Assembly: GCA_035528275.1 (NCBI GenBank)
Contig: DATKYV010000148.1
Span: forward strand, 1-22,558
DNA length: 22,558 nt
Direction: 5' to 3'
From: DATKYV01 sp035528275
Lineage (GTDB): Bacteria; Acidobacteriota; Terriglobia; UBA7540
In this document: positions 14,382 through 22,289 of the stretch, piece by piece
How the letters are laid out: the number at the start of each line of letters is the position of its first letter
Position numbering within the stretch: the stretch's first letter is position 1
The notes under the pieces: generated by a model
Databases searched by the model: none
Told to the model about the DNA's origin: nothing
Seen by the model: the letters and a program-made list of their open reading frames with translations, nothing else
Translations under genes and position numbers: made by a program

Positions 14382-15355
14382 GCTGAGGCCGCGCCTTGTG
14401 GCGCCTGCGTCGGGGTTGTATCCGCCGGCGCCGGTGGCGCGAAGAATTCCTCGTCCATCCAGACCGATCCCTTCTTCCGCAAATCGGCAAGCGAGGACTG
14501 AACTTTCTGCCGGCGAAGCAGATCCTCGATTTCCTGCTCGACGTCCTTCAATTCGAGTCGCCGGCTCCCCAGCTTCTGGATGAGGATGAAGGCCTGCTCG
14601 TTTTCCAGGGGCTGCGACAATTCCCCGTCCTTGAGCTGAAAAGCGGCGGTGTCCCACTCGGCGGGCAATATACCCCGCCGGATCGGGCGGGGGTCGGTGC
14701 CCACCAGGACCTCGTTGGGCTTCTCAAACTCCCCGGCGACCGCCTTGAGATCTTTTCCGCCCGTCAGGGCGGCGCGGATCGCTTCGGCGCGCGCCTTGGC
14801 TTCCTGGGAGGGGAGGCCCGGCGCGTTCTGTGGCGCCCCATCGCGCCTCTTTCGGACAACAACCTGACGGATCTGCGCCTCATCGAATGTCTCCGGGTTC
14901 GCCGTGAAGTAGGCGTTGATTTCTTCGGGTGAGATTTTCACCTGGCTCTGAATGCTTTCCACTTCCGCCTCTGCAAGCCATTGAATCCGCTGCCACGCCA
15001 GCCGGCGCCGAAAATCCTCCGTGGAATCGAGCTTGTGGGCCACGGCCTGCTGGGAAAGCAAGAGCAACATGGCGTATTCTTCGCCGATGGGCCGTCGTCC
15101 TTGTGAGGCCACGGTCTGCTGGACCCGCTGCGGCAGGCTCTCGACGACGAAATTGAAATCCTCCTCCGTGACGCTTTCGATCCCCACCTTGAGAACCACC
15201 TTGCCGGATTCCTTGCCCGCCGCAGGTTCCGCTGCCGCCGTCCCGCGATTGCTCGTCGGCGTGGCTTCTTGCGCCAAGCCATTGAAAATCACCAGCCCTC
15301 CGAGCAAGAGAGCCAGAATCGTGTGCTTAATTCCTGCCAACCCGAGCTTTCCCAT
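14369..15355 (-). CDS. Secreted SurA/PrsA-like protein with degenerate parvulin domain
   Basis: A 328-aa exported protein. It has a signal peptide (1-28, cut after NGLA), a low-complexity linker to residue 52, a SurA-N-like helical domain (about 53-160), a parvulin-like domain (about 161-265) and a Pro/Ala-rich tail. The parvulin domain keeps its outline (QIRQVVV, AEAIRAALTGGKDLKAVAGEF, AAFQLKDGELSQPLENEQAFILI). However, the first catalytic His of 'RHIL' is Gln163 and the closing 'GYHII' His is Phe256, and the 'GG.LGW' loop is absent. It probably acts as a periplasmic chaperone for outer-membrane proteins rather than as an isomerase. ATG 15353-15355 is placed by GGAGG nine bases upstream. It diverges from the TerB gene. 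Confidence 0.82.
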   Translation of the reverse strand: MGKLGLAGIKHTILALLLGGLVIFNGLAQEATPTSNRGTAAAEPAAGKESGKVVLKVGIESVTEEDFNFVVESLPQRVQQTVASQGRRPIGEEYAMLLLLSQQAVAHKLDSTEDFRRRLAWQRIQWLAEAEVESIQSQVKISPEEINAYFTANPETFDEAQIRQVVVRKRRDGAPQNAPGLPSQEAKARAEAIRAALTGGKDLKAVAGEFEKPNEVLVGTDPRPIRRGILPAEWDTAAFQLKDGELSQPLENEQAFILIQKLGSRRLELKDVEQEIEDLLRRQKVQSSLADLRKKGSVWMDEEFFAPPAPADTTPTQAPQGAASAPHQ

Positions 15356-15526
15356 GAGTACTCGCCTCCAGTCGGGATCGGACACCCGAAAAAATCAGGC
15401 GAGTTTAGCACGGATTGGTCAAGTCCCGCCCGCGTGTTGCACGGGCATTTTCAGTTCGAATTTGCCACGAAGCGCCTTCGGCTTCATAATGACGACATGT
15501 GATTCCAAGCTCAGGGAGCGTGACTG

Positions 15527-16093
15527 ATGTCCATCTGGAAGTTTCTGGGTCTTGAAAAAGCGGAGCAGATTGCGCAGGCGCGGCCCGGGGGCACGGCCGA
15601 TACGGCGGAGACGGAAACGGTCCGCAAGATCGTTGATGCGCTCGACCAGATGGAACCGGCCCGGGCCCGCTACATCGCGGCCTTTGCCTATCTCTTGAGC
15701 CGCGTCGCCCACGCCGACCTCGACATCAGTCCTGAGGAAACGCAAGCGATGGAGCGCATCGTTGTGGAACGAGGCGGCCTCCCGCGCGAGCAGGCCATCC
15801 TCGTCGTCCAGATGGCCAAGACGCAGAACAAGCTGTTCGGGGGGACCGAAAACTTCCTGGTCACCCGCGAGTTCAACAGAATCGCCACGCGCGAGCAGAA
15901 AATCGCCCTGCTCCACTGCCTCTACGCCGTGTCGTCTGCGGACCAGAGCATCTCCAACGTCGAGGACCACGAGATTCGCAATATCGCGACCGAATTGAGG
16001 CTGACCCACCAGGATTTCATCGACGTCCGCCTCGCATACCGAGAGTACCTGGCGGTGTTAAAAGACCAGCCGCCCGGGCAGGAGCAGAGTTAG
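15527..16093 (+). CDS. TerB-domain protein
   Basis: A 188-aa all-helical cytoplasmic protein with a tellurite-resistance TerB-like domain spanning about 45-180. The paired acidic, metal-binding-like segments are present: AHADLDISPEE (61-71) and SSADQSISNVEDHEI (136-150), each followed by a helix. TerB proteins alone (without other ter genes) are common and often sit with membrane-stress or chaperone functions; the biochemical role is not established. ATG 15527 is preceded by AGGGAG at good spacing. It is divergently arranged from the parvulin-like gene over a 171-bp gap, with no other ter gene nearby. Confidence 0.78.
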   Translation: MSIWKFLGLEKAEQIAQARPGGTADTAETETVRKIVDALDQMEPARARYIAAFAYLLSRVAHADLDISPEETQAMERIVVERGGLPREQAILVVQMAKTQNKLFGGTENFLVTREFNRIATREQKIALLHCLYAVSSADQSISNVEDHEIRNIATELRLTHQDFIDVRLAYREYLAVLKDQPPGQEQS

Positions 16094-16592
16094 ATTCATC
16101 GCCTGCCTTCAGCCGTTTTGAACTCTCCAAAAAAGTGTCTCACTGTTCTCACGGTTCGCCATGGTCTCACCGCGGTGTGATAGCGTGGGAATGGGGGAAA
16201 TCAGGAGTCAGGAGCTAGGATTCAGGAGTAAGGAGAGAGATGAAAGGTCTTCTCTGCGCGCTCTGCGTCTCTGCGGTGAAAGCATGGTGAATTGTGAATG
16301 ATGAATGGAAACGCGCAGAACCGGAGACTGGCGGTGCTCCGCGGGAGTATCGCCCCCGTGTCAGGAATGCGGTCGCCCCGAACAATCAGCGCGCAAGTGT
16401 ACGAAACGCAAAAGCAAAGCCGCTATGTGTATGAAAACACAGGACGAGTTTCGGAAACTTGGTGATATCTCTTGGCGCGGCGGGACGCAAATCAGAGAAA
16501 CAGAATCGCCAATCCGGGACGCCTGCGCGGGGGAGAGATCGAGGAGTTATAATCAGCTTTTGCCCACACGGCGTTAGGCCGGTCAGGGAGCC
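16094..16592. other. Spacer with short repeats and possible uvrB promoter
   Basis: There is no supported gene in these 499 bases. From 16201 to 16245 the motif TCAGGAG recurs with variations (TCAGGAGTCAGGAGC, TTCAGGAGTAAGGAG). It is followed by a CTCTGCG triplication ending in GCGGTGAAA at 16252-16281. Further on are GTGTACGAAA (16397) and GTGTATGAAAACAC (16427-16440). An open frame at 16305-16577 has no family resemblance. The repeat types are of a kind seen dispersed in soil-bacterial intergenic DNA; that statement is from memory. Confidence 0.45.
16548..16553 (+). promoter_or_regulatory. Candidate -10 box for uvrB
   Basis: A perfect TATAAT lies 39 bp before the uvrB ATG. No convincing -35 is seen 17 bp upstream, so this is a weak call. 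Confidence 0.3.
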
Positions 16593-18584
16593 ATGGACTT
16601 CGAAGTTGTTTCCGAGTATCAGCCGCGCGGCGACCAGGTGACGGCGATTGAAGAACTGGTGCGCGGCGCACAGGAAGGCGAAAAGCACCAGGTGCTGCTG
16701 GGCGTGACGGGTTCCGGCAAGACCTACACCATGGCCAAGGTCATCGAGGCTACGAACCGTCCCACGCTTGTCCTGGCGCACAACAAAACGCTGGCCGCGC
16801 AGCTCTACCACGAGTTTCGGCATTTCTTCCCCCGCAGCGCCGTCGAGTATTTCGTCAGCTACTACGACTACTATCAGCCCGAGGCCTACATTCCCGCCAG
16901 CGACGTCTATATCGAGAAGGAAGCCACCATCAACGACGAGCTCGACAAGTTGCGCATGTCCGCCACGCGTTCTCTGTTCGAGCGGCGCGACTGCCTGATC
17001 GTCGCCAGCGTCAGTTGCATTTACGGCCTGGGCTCGCCCGAAGCCTACTATGGCATGCTCCTTTTGATCGAGAAGGGGGAGAGGATCTCCCGCCAGGACA
17101 TCCTGCGCCGCCTGGTGGAGATTTTGTACGAGCGCAATGACACGGACTTCCGCCGTGGGACGTTTCGCGTGCGCGGCGACGTCATCGAAGTCTTCCCCAC
17201 CTACGAGGACAACGCCTACCGAATCGAGATGTGGGGTGACCAGGTGGAATCGCTCGCCCAGATCGATCCGCTCTTCGGGCAGGTGAAGCAGACTTACACG
17301 CGGCTGCCCATCTACCCTCGCACGCACTACGTGATGCCTGCCGACGAGCGCGAGGAAGCCATCTCACGAATCCTGAGCGAGCTCGAATGGTGGCGGGGCG
17401 AAGTCGAGAAGCAAGGGAAACTGGTCGAAGCCCAGCGACTCCACCAGCGCACCATGTTCGACATCGAGATGATGAAAGAGATGGGTTATTGCCACGGCAT
17501 CGAGAACTACTCGCGCCACCTTTCCGGCCGCCTACCGGGCGAGCCTCCGCCCACGCTGCTCGATTACATCCCCCAGGACGCGCTGATCTTCCTCGACGAG
17601 AGCCACCAGACGGTCCCACAGCTCCGGGCCATGTACAAAGGCGACCGCTCGCGGAAGCAGACGTTGGTCGATTACGGCTTCCGCCTGCCCTCGGCGCTCG
17701 ATAATCGTCCGCTCACCTTCGAGGAGTTCGAGCACCGCGTCAGCCAAGTCATTTACGTCTCGGCGACGCCGGGGCCTTACGAGCTGACCAAGTCCGGCGG
17801 CAGAGTGGTGGAGCAGATCATCCGGCCGACAGGCCTGATTGACCCTGAGACCGAAGTGCGCTCCACGCGCAACCAGATTGACGATCTGCTGGCGGAAATC
17901 CGCCAGCGGGAGAAGGCCGGCGAACGAGTGCTGGTGACGACACTCACCAAACGCATGTCGGAGGATTTGGCGGAGTATTACACGGAGGTTGGCGTTCGCT
18001 GCCGTTACCTGCACTCGGAGATTGAGACGCTGGAGCGGGTGAAGATTCTACGCGACCTGCGGCGGGGGGAATTCGACGTGCTCATCGGCATCAACCTGCT
18101 GCGCGAAGGGTTGGACCTGCCCGAGGTTTCGCTGGTCGCCATTCTGGACGCCGACAAGGAGGGTTTCCTGCGCTCCTCCGGCTCGCTGATCCAGACCATC
18201 GGGCGCGCGGCGCGCAACATCCACGGCAAGGCGATTCTCTACGCCGACGTCGAGACGAATTCCATTCGCACGGCTCTCGCCGAAACCAACCGCCGCCGGG
18301 CGAAGCAGGCGCGCTTCAACGAAGAAAACGGCATCACGCCCGAGAGCATCGTCAAGCCCGTCGATATGGCCCTGGCGTCGATTGTCGAAGCGGATTACGT
18401 GACGGTTTCTCTGGAGGAAGACGAAGAAGCCTTGGGATCACCCGACCAGCTCGAACAGTTGATTGCCAATCTCGAAAAACAGATGCGCGAAGCGGCCAAG
18501 CAATTCGAATTCGAGAAGGCCGCCCAACTGCGCGACCGCATCAAGGCGCTGAAAGAAAAGGAAGCGGGCGTGCAGCCCGGCTAG
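16593..18584 (+). CDS. uvrB: Excinuclease ABC subunit B
   Basis: A 663-aa UvrB of full length, the damage-verifying helicase-like subunit of nucleotide excision repair. Walker A GVTGSGKT (37-44) is followed by the beta-hairpin region YDYYQPEAYIP (91-101) that inserts between DNA strands. Helicase motif II is FLDESHQT. The C-terminal helicase domain has VSATPGPYE, LREGLDLPEVSLVAILDAD and SLIQTIGRAARN. The C-terminal UVR motif (about 620-655, LEKQMREAAKQFEFEKAAQLRDRI) binds UvrC. The ATG follows GGGAGCC. uvrA and uvrC are not in the window. The annotation is secure. Confidence 0.98.
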   Translation: MDFEVVSEYQPRGDQVTAIEELVRGAQEGEKHQVLLGVTGSGKTYTMAKVIEATNRPTLVLAHNKTLAAQLYHEFRHFFPRSAVEYFVSYYDYYQPEAYIPASDVYIEKEATINDELDKLRMSATRSLFERRDCLIVASVSCIYGLGSPEAYYGMLLLIEKGERISRQDILRRLVEILYERNDTDFRRGTFRVRGDVIEVFPTYEDNAYRIEMWGDQVESLAQIDPLFGQVKQTYTRLPIYPRTHYVMPADEREEAISRILSELEWWRGEVEKQGKLVEAQRLHQRTMFDIEMMKEMGYCHGIENYSRHLSGRLPGEPPPTLLDYIPQDALIFLDESHQTVPQLRAMYKGDRSRKQTLVDYGFRLPSALDNRPLTFEEFEHRVSQVIYVSATPGPYELTKSGGRVVEQIIRPTGLIDPETEVRSTRNQIDDLLAEIRQREKAGERVLVTTLTKRMSEDLAEYYTEVGVRCRYLHSEIETLERVKILRDLRRGEFDVLIGINLLREGLDLPEVSLVAILDADKEGFLRSSGSLIQTIGRAARNIHGKAILYADVETNSIRTALAETNRRRAKQARFNEENGITPESIVKPVDMALASIVEADYVTVSLEEDEEALGSPDQLEQLIANLEKQMREAAKQFEFEKAAQLRDRIKALKEKEAGVQPG

Positions 18585-18623
18585 TGCTGTGTTTCCGGGA
18601 TACATGATGAGCAGATACCCCAA

Positions 18624-18717
18624 CTGTCATGCTGAGCGGAGCCGCGCGGAGCGAAGCATCTCGCGCGCATTCGGGATGTCGAGAGCAAGATCCTTCGCTG
18701 ACGCTCAGGATGACAGC
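18624..18717. repeat. Inverted-repeat-bounded dispersed element
   Basis: The ends CTGTCATGCTGAGCG (18624-18638) and CGCTCAGGATGACAG (18702-18716) are reverse complements with one mismatch. The interior has GAGCGAAGCATC and GATCCTTCGCTGACGC, another complementary pair in part. This 'TGTCAT.CTGAGCG ... CGCTCAGGATGACA' form is one I know as widespread in intergenic DNA of Acidobacteriota and other soil bacteria. It is too short to encode a protein and resembles a MITE- or REP-type element. Confidence 0.7.
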
Positions 18718-18771
18718 AATCGCACCGTGCCACTTTCTTGCCAAACACGGCACTGGAAGGCCGAGAATTTG

Positions 18772-18948
18772 CTAGTTGCGGTGAAGGAGACGGAGAAACC
18801 GGGGGCGTGGGGAAAGCCTCCGCGCTGCCCACGCTTTGAGCCGCGGACCGACCCAGCCATGCAGCATCCAGACGAGCAGTCCGACGAGCAGCGCGGAATA
18901 GCCGAGGAGAAGGGTTACCACAAAGATACTGGACACCAAGTCCGCCAT
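18772..18948 (-). CDS. Possible small membrane protein
   Basis: A 58-aa frame from ATG 18946-18948. One strong hydrophobic span (about 3-29, LVSSIFVVTLLLGYSALLVG...) is followed by a basic tail rich in Arg (PRLKAWAARRLSPRPRFLRLLHRN), a topology with the C-terminus inside. AGGAGG lies twelve bases upstream, slightly far. It stands divergent to the DUF2520 gene. No family is recognised; it could be a real small inner-membrane protein. A longer frame begins at 19053, but its extra residues are not hydrophobic or family-like. Confidence 0.4.
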   Translation of the reverse strand: MADLVSSIFVVTLLLGYSALLVGLLVWMLHGWVGPRLKAWAARRLSPRPRFLRLLHRN

Positions 18949-19067
18949 GAGCCGTTCGTTCCTCCTGAGGATTTGATGTGCGCCGAAAGAAAAAGGCTCG
19001 CTGAGCCAGAAACTGAAATCCGTGGCCAGGTGCGAATTCCGTTTTTCTTTCACCGGAGGGGGGGAGG

Positions 19068-19952
19068 GTGAAGGCTGCCGGTCGAAAAGGACGGAGGGAT
19101 TCCGGCGTGGCGATCGTCGGCCCGGGCCGAGTGGGTCAAGCGCTGGGAAAGCTCCTGGCCGGGGCAGGTGTGCCGGTGCGCTACGTGGCGGCTCGGCGGC
19201 TGGCGGCGGCGCGGCGAGCGGTGCGATTCATCGGCAGCGGGCAGGCGGTCGACCTCCGGGATCCCCGGCTCGCCGAAGCTTCCGTGATTCTCCTAACAAC
19301 GGCGGACTCGGGCATCAGCGAGGTGGCAAGGAATCTCACCGGGCTACGGCGCGACTGGTCGGGGAAAGTCGTGCTCCACACCTGCGGCTCGCTGCCCGCC
19401 GCTGTGCTTCAGCCGCTCGCGCGACGCGGCGCTGCCATCGGCTCGCTTCATCCTTTTCAGACCATCCCCAATCCCCGGGCGGGAGTACGGAACCTGAAAA
19501 AGTGTTACTGGGGCATCGAAGGAGATGCCGCGGCACGACGAGTCGCAGAGCGGTACGTGAAGGCGCTGGAGGGTGTGGCATTTCGGGTGAAGCCTTCCGC
19601 AAAAACGCTCTACCACCTGGCGGCATTCCTGGTATGCCCCACCGTAGTCACACTCATGGACCGCTCGGAGCGTCTTCTGCGACGCTCGGGCGTGCCGGCG
19701 AAAATCGCGCGGCCCATGCTCGGCCGGTTCGTGGCGGAGACGGTGAGGAATTTCGTTGAGTTCGGTGGGCGTCGTGCTTTGACCGGTCCCGCGGCGCGTG
19801 GCGACTGGTCCACGCTCGAGCGGCACCTTGCCGCCTTGCGCCGCACCTCGCCGGAAGTTGTGCCGGTCTATATCGAGTTGGTTCGCGCGATGTTACGATT
19901 GGTGGGGCGACGCCCCCCACGTTTTCGTCGTGGCAAAGCCAGGATATTCTGA
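19068..19952 (+). CDS. Rossmann-like/DUF2520 domain protein
   Basis: A 294-aa cytoplasmic protein in two parts. The N-terminal NAD(P)-binding Rossmann fold has VAIVGPGRVGQALGKLLAGAG (14-34) with the GxGxxG glycines at 18, 20 and 23, and continues through VILLTTADSGI and VVLHTCGSLPAAVL. The C-terminal all-helical DUF2520 domain is at about 140-270 (GSLHPFQTIPNP, KTLYHLAAFLVCPTVVTLMD). The layout is that of pyrroline-5-carboxylate-reductase-like oxidoreductases, but the family's substrate is not established. It starts at GTG 19068 behind a long purine stretch GGAGGGGGGGAG. The comEA-like gene follows after three bases, so the two are co-transcribed. Confidence 0.85.
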   Translation: MKAAGRKGRRDSGVAIVGPGRVGQALGKLLAGAGVPVRYVAARRLAAARRAVRFIGSGQAVDLRDPRLAEASVILLTTADSGISEVARNLTGLRRDWSGKVVLHTCGSLPAAVLQPLARRGAAIGSLHPFQTIPNPRAGVRNLKKCYWGIEGDAAARRVAERYVKALEGVAFRVKPSAKTLYHLAAFLVCPTVVTLMDRSERLLRRSGVPAKIARPMLGRFVAETVRNFVEFGGRRALTGPAARGDWSTLERHLAALRRTSPEVVPVYIELVRAMLRLVGRRPPRFRRGKARIF

Positions 19953-19955
19953 ACC

Positions 19956-20318
19956 ATGAGAATTTTGATTCCCATCGTGGCTCTCGGCCTTCTCGCGGCG
20001 GTACTCATCTTCGCCAAAGAAAAACCCGCTCCCAAGCGCGAAGAAAAACCGGCCGGTGAAGACCAGCAGTTGATTGACGTGAATAAGGCGTCGGCCGAGG
20101 ACTTCACCCGGCTTCCCGGCATCGGGCCGAAGCTGGCGCAGCGAATCGTGAGTTTTCGGAAGAAGCACGGGCCGTTCCGACGAGTGGAGGACCTGCTCGC
20201 CATCCAGGGCATCGGCTACGGGAAGTGGAAAGCGATCAGGCCCCAACTGCGACTCGGCCCATCTGATGACGAGTCCAAGTCAGCGCCCGCTACTGGAGAA
20301 GGACCCCGCCAGAATTAG
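19956..20318 (+). CDS. ComEA-like helix-hairpin-helix protein
   Basis: A 120-aa protein with one N-terminal membrane anchor (3-20, ILIPIVALGLLAAVLIFA), a charged linker, and a double HhH DNA-binding domain (39-100). The DNA-contacting loops are LPGIGPKLAQRI and IQGIGYGKWKAI; IDVNKASAEDFTRLPGIG is the family signature. The membrane-anchored HhH layout is that of ComEA, which captures DNA for competence. The short anchor and small size also fit related HhH proteins of unclear role. No other com gene is adjacent, so a competence role is inference. It shares an operon with the DUF2520 gene. Confidence 0.85.
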   Translation: MRILIPIVALGLLAAVLIFAKEKPAPKREEKPAGEDQQLIDVNKASAEDFTRLPGIGPKLAQRIVSFRKKHGPFRRVEDLLAIQGIGYGKWKAIRPQLRLGPSDDESKSAPATGEGPRQN

Positions 20319-20383
20319 AAACTGCACCCGGCTCTGCACGCTGCAAGTTTTGAATCGCAGACACCAAATCATTAGGGTAGGGT

Positions 20384-21385
20384 TTAGGGCAAGGACGTAT
20401 ACCGCGCGAGCATCAGGTAGAAGAAGGCGGCGAGGATGGCGGAGACGGGGATGGTCAGCACCCAGGCCCACATGATGCGCCCCGCCACGCCCCAGCGCAC
20501 GGCGCTCAGGCGGTGGACGGTGCCTACGCCCATGATGGCGCCGGTGATGGTGTGAGTTGTGCTGACAGGGATTCCCATGACAGCTGTCTGAATCAGGGTC
20601 AGCGCGCCCGCCGTTTCCGCGCAGAAGCCGCCCACGGGCTTCAGTTTGGTGATGCGCTGCCCCATGGTTTTGATCACCCGCCAGCCGCCCGCCAGCGTGC
20701 CAAGAGCGATGGCGCTATAGCAGGCAAAGATCACCCAGATAGGGATTTCATAATCCTTCAGGAATCCCGACGTGACCAGCCCGGCGGTGATGATGCCCAT
20801 GCCTTTCTGCGCGTCGTTGGACCCGTGGCCCAAAGAGAAGGCTGCGCCCGACACAAGTTGCAGGCGACGCGACCAGCGATCGACGCGGCGCGGCGTGCGA
20901 TTCCATGCCACCCAGCTTGCAGCCGTCATGAACACAAAGCCCAGCACCAGACCGATAAGGGGAGATAGAAAGATGAACAAAACGGGCATCACCCAGCCCT
21001 CGAGGATCAACGCATGGACTCCCGCCTTGGCAATTGCCGCCCCGCCCAGGCCTCCCATAAGCGAATGGGAGACGCTGATGGGAAGCCCCATGTACGTGCA
21101 GGCCGCCGTCCAGAGGATGGCGCCGGCCAGGGCGCAGATCAGGCTGTACTGGCCGATGACCTCGAGATGGACGAGGCCCTTGCCCATCGTCTTGGCCACC
21201 GCTGTGCCGAAGGTGAAGGCGGCCACGAAGTTCCAAAACGCCGCCCAGCCCACCGCCACCAGGGGCGAGAGGACACGCGTGGAGACGATGGTGGCGATGG
21301 AATTTGCCGCATCGTTCCAGCCGTTGGCGAATTCAAAAAGCAGCGTCGTGGCGACGATGATGATGAGCAGCGTTTGTGGGTCCAA
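20384..21385 (-). CDS. Inorganic phosphate transporter, PiT family
   Basis: A 333-aa, low-affinity phosphate permease with about ten membrane spans. The two inverted PiT signatures are clear: FANGWNDAANSIATIVSTRVLSP (19-41) and SLGHGSNDAQKGMGIITAG (184-202). GLPISVSHSLMGG (100-112) and GIPVSTTHTITGAIMGVG (271-288) are the paired substrate-gate segments. TTG at 21383-21385 is taken as the start, with GAGGG just upstream; no ATG exists before residue 67. It lies downstream of the DUF47 gene, 75 bp apart on the same strand, the usual Pit/DUF47 arrangement. It should import phosphate (or metal phosphate) by proton symport. Confidence 0.95.
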   Translation of the reverse strand: MDPQTLLIIIVATTLLFEFANGWNDAANSIATIVSTRVLSPLVAVGWAAFWNFVAAFTFGTAVAKTMGKGLVHLEVIGQYSLICALAGAILWTAACTYMGLPISVSHSLMGGLGGAAIAKAGVHALILEGWVMPVLFIFLSPLIGLVLGFVFMTAASWVAWNRTPRRVDRWSRRLQLVSGAAFSLGHGSNDAQKGMGIITAGLVTSGFLKDYEIPIWVIFACYSAIALGTLAGGWRVIKTMGQRITKLKPVGGFCAETAGALTLIQTAVMGIPVSTTHTITGAIMGVGTVHRLSAVRWGVAGRIMWAWVLTIPVSAILAAFFYLMLARYTSLP

Positions 21386-21460
21386 TTTCCCTCGTCCGAA
21401 ATGGGCCGGTAGGCTTCCGGTCTTGGCGGCCGGGATATTAAAGGCAGGCGCCGGTGGAAC

Positions 21461-22072
21461 TCAAGTCCCTTTCAGGACGACGGCTTCCAGCACGTCGGCC
21501 ACGTCCTCGCTCTTATCCGTGGTGGCTTCCAGCACTTCGTAAATTTCTTTCCACTTGATGATTTCGATCGGGTCCGAAGAGTTTTCGAAGAGGCGCGCGA
21601 TGCACTCCCCCTTGATGCGGTCGGCCTCTTCTTCGAGGTGGGCGAGTTGCTCGCAGTATTCCAGGATGTGGTCCGGCTTGCCAAGCTGGGAGACCGCCTG
21701 GAGGATGATCTCCGTGCCGTGGAGAATCACCTTGGTGAGCTGGCGCGCCCCGGGCGTCACTTCCTTGATCTTGTAGGTGACCAGGCGGCTGGCGGCCGCG
21801 TCGACGAGGTCGAGAACGTCATCAAGCGCCGACCCGAGGGAGTGGATATCCTCGCGGTCGATGGGCGTGATGAACGTCTTGTTAAGCTTCATCATCAGCT
21901 CGTGGGTGAGCTGATCGCCTTTGTGTTCCATAAACTTAATGTCCGAGACGCGCGTCTCCACGTCGCGAAAATCCTCGAACAGCGCCACCAGCTTCTGCGC
22001 TGCCTTGTGGATGTTTTCCGCCTGGTCGCGGAATAGTGCGTAGAAATTCTCGTCGTGAGGTAGAAATCGCAC
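21461..22072 (-). CDS. DUF47 family (PhoU-like) Pit accessory protein
   Basis: A 203-aa, wholly helical cytoplasmic protein of the DUF47/PhoU-like type, found with PiT permeases as a regulator of phosphate uptake. It has an FYALFRDQAENIHKAA start, KFMEHKGDQLTHELMMKLNKTFITPIDREDIHSL (DUF47 hallmark), and a matching second half with EEEADRIKGE and KWKEIYEVLEATTDKSEDVADVLE, whose acidic residues bind metals. GTG at 22070-22072 is preferred: AGGGGAG lies five bases before it and VRFLPHDENFY is the family N-terminus. An ATG at 22135 would add 21 unrelated residues. The transporter gene follows. Confidence 0.92.
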   Translation of the reverse strand: MRFLPHDENFYALFRDQAENIHKAAQKLVALFEDFRDVETRVSDIKFMEHKGDQLTHELMMKLNKTFITPIDREDIHSLGSALDDVLDLVDAAASRLVTYKIKEVTPGARQLTKVILHGTEIILQAVSQLGKPDHILEYCEQLAHLEEEADRIKGECIARLFENSSDPIEIIKWKEIYEVLEATTDKSEDVADVLEAVVLKGT

Positions 22073-22225
22073 GGGTGCTCCCCTGGGGAAGAATGTAAAG
22101 CGTATTCTCTTCGAACCCGGGTGGGAACGCAACATACAAATTGGCGCTCGCTGGCTTCGTCGTTCATTGTGTCAATCGCCCCGAAGCGCCGAAAGGCACT
22201 CATCCTGCGACTCTGACATTCGGTT

Positions 22226-22231
22226 TATAAT
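22226..22231 (+). promoter_or_regulatory. Candidate -10 box of the right-edge gene
   Basis: TATAAT lies 59 bp before the GTG at 22290, in the divergent gap between the DUF47 gene and the right-edge gene. No good -35 was seen. Confidence 0.35.
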
Positions 22232-22289
22232 CCCATTCCGTTCTTACGGATGCGCGAAACTTGAGGCTGTAAACTTCTGGAGGTGGATG

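Noticed and set aside
16305..16577. 90-codon open frame in the spacer before uvrB
   Set aside because: No ribosome site, low-complexity composition, and it covers the putative -10 box and part of the repeat-bearing spacer.
16386..17327. Minus-strand open frame overlapping the start of uvrB
   Set aside because: Shadow of uvrB; no family resemblance.
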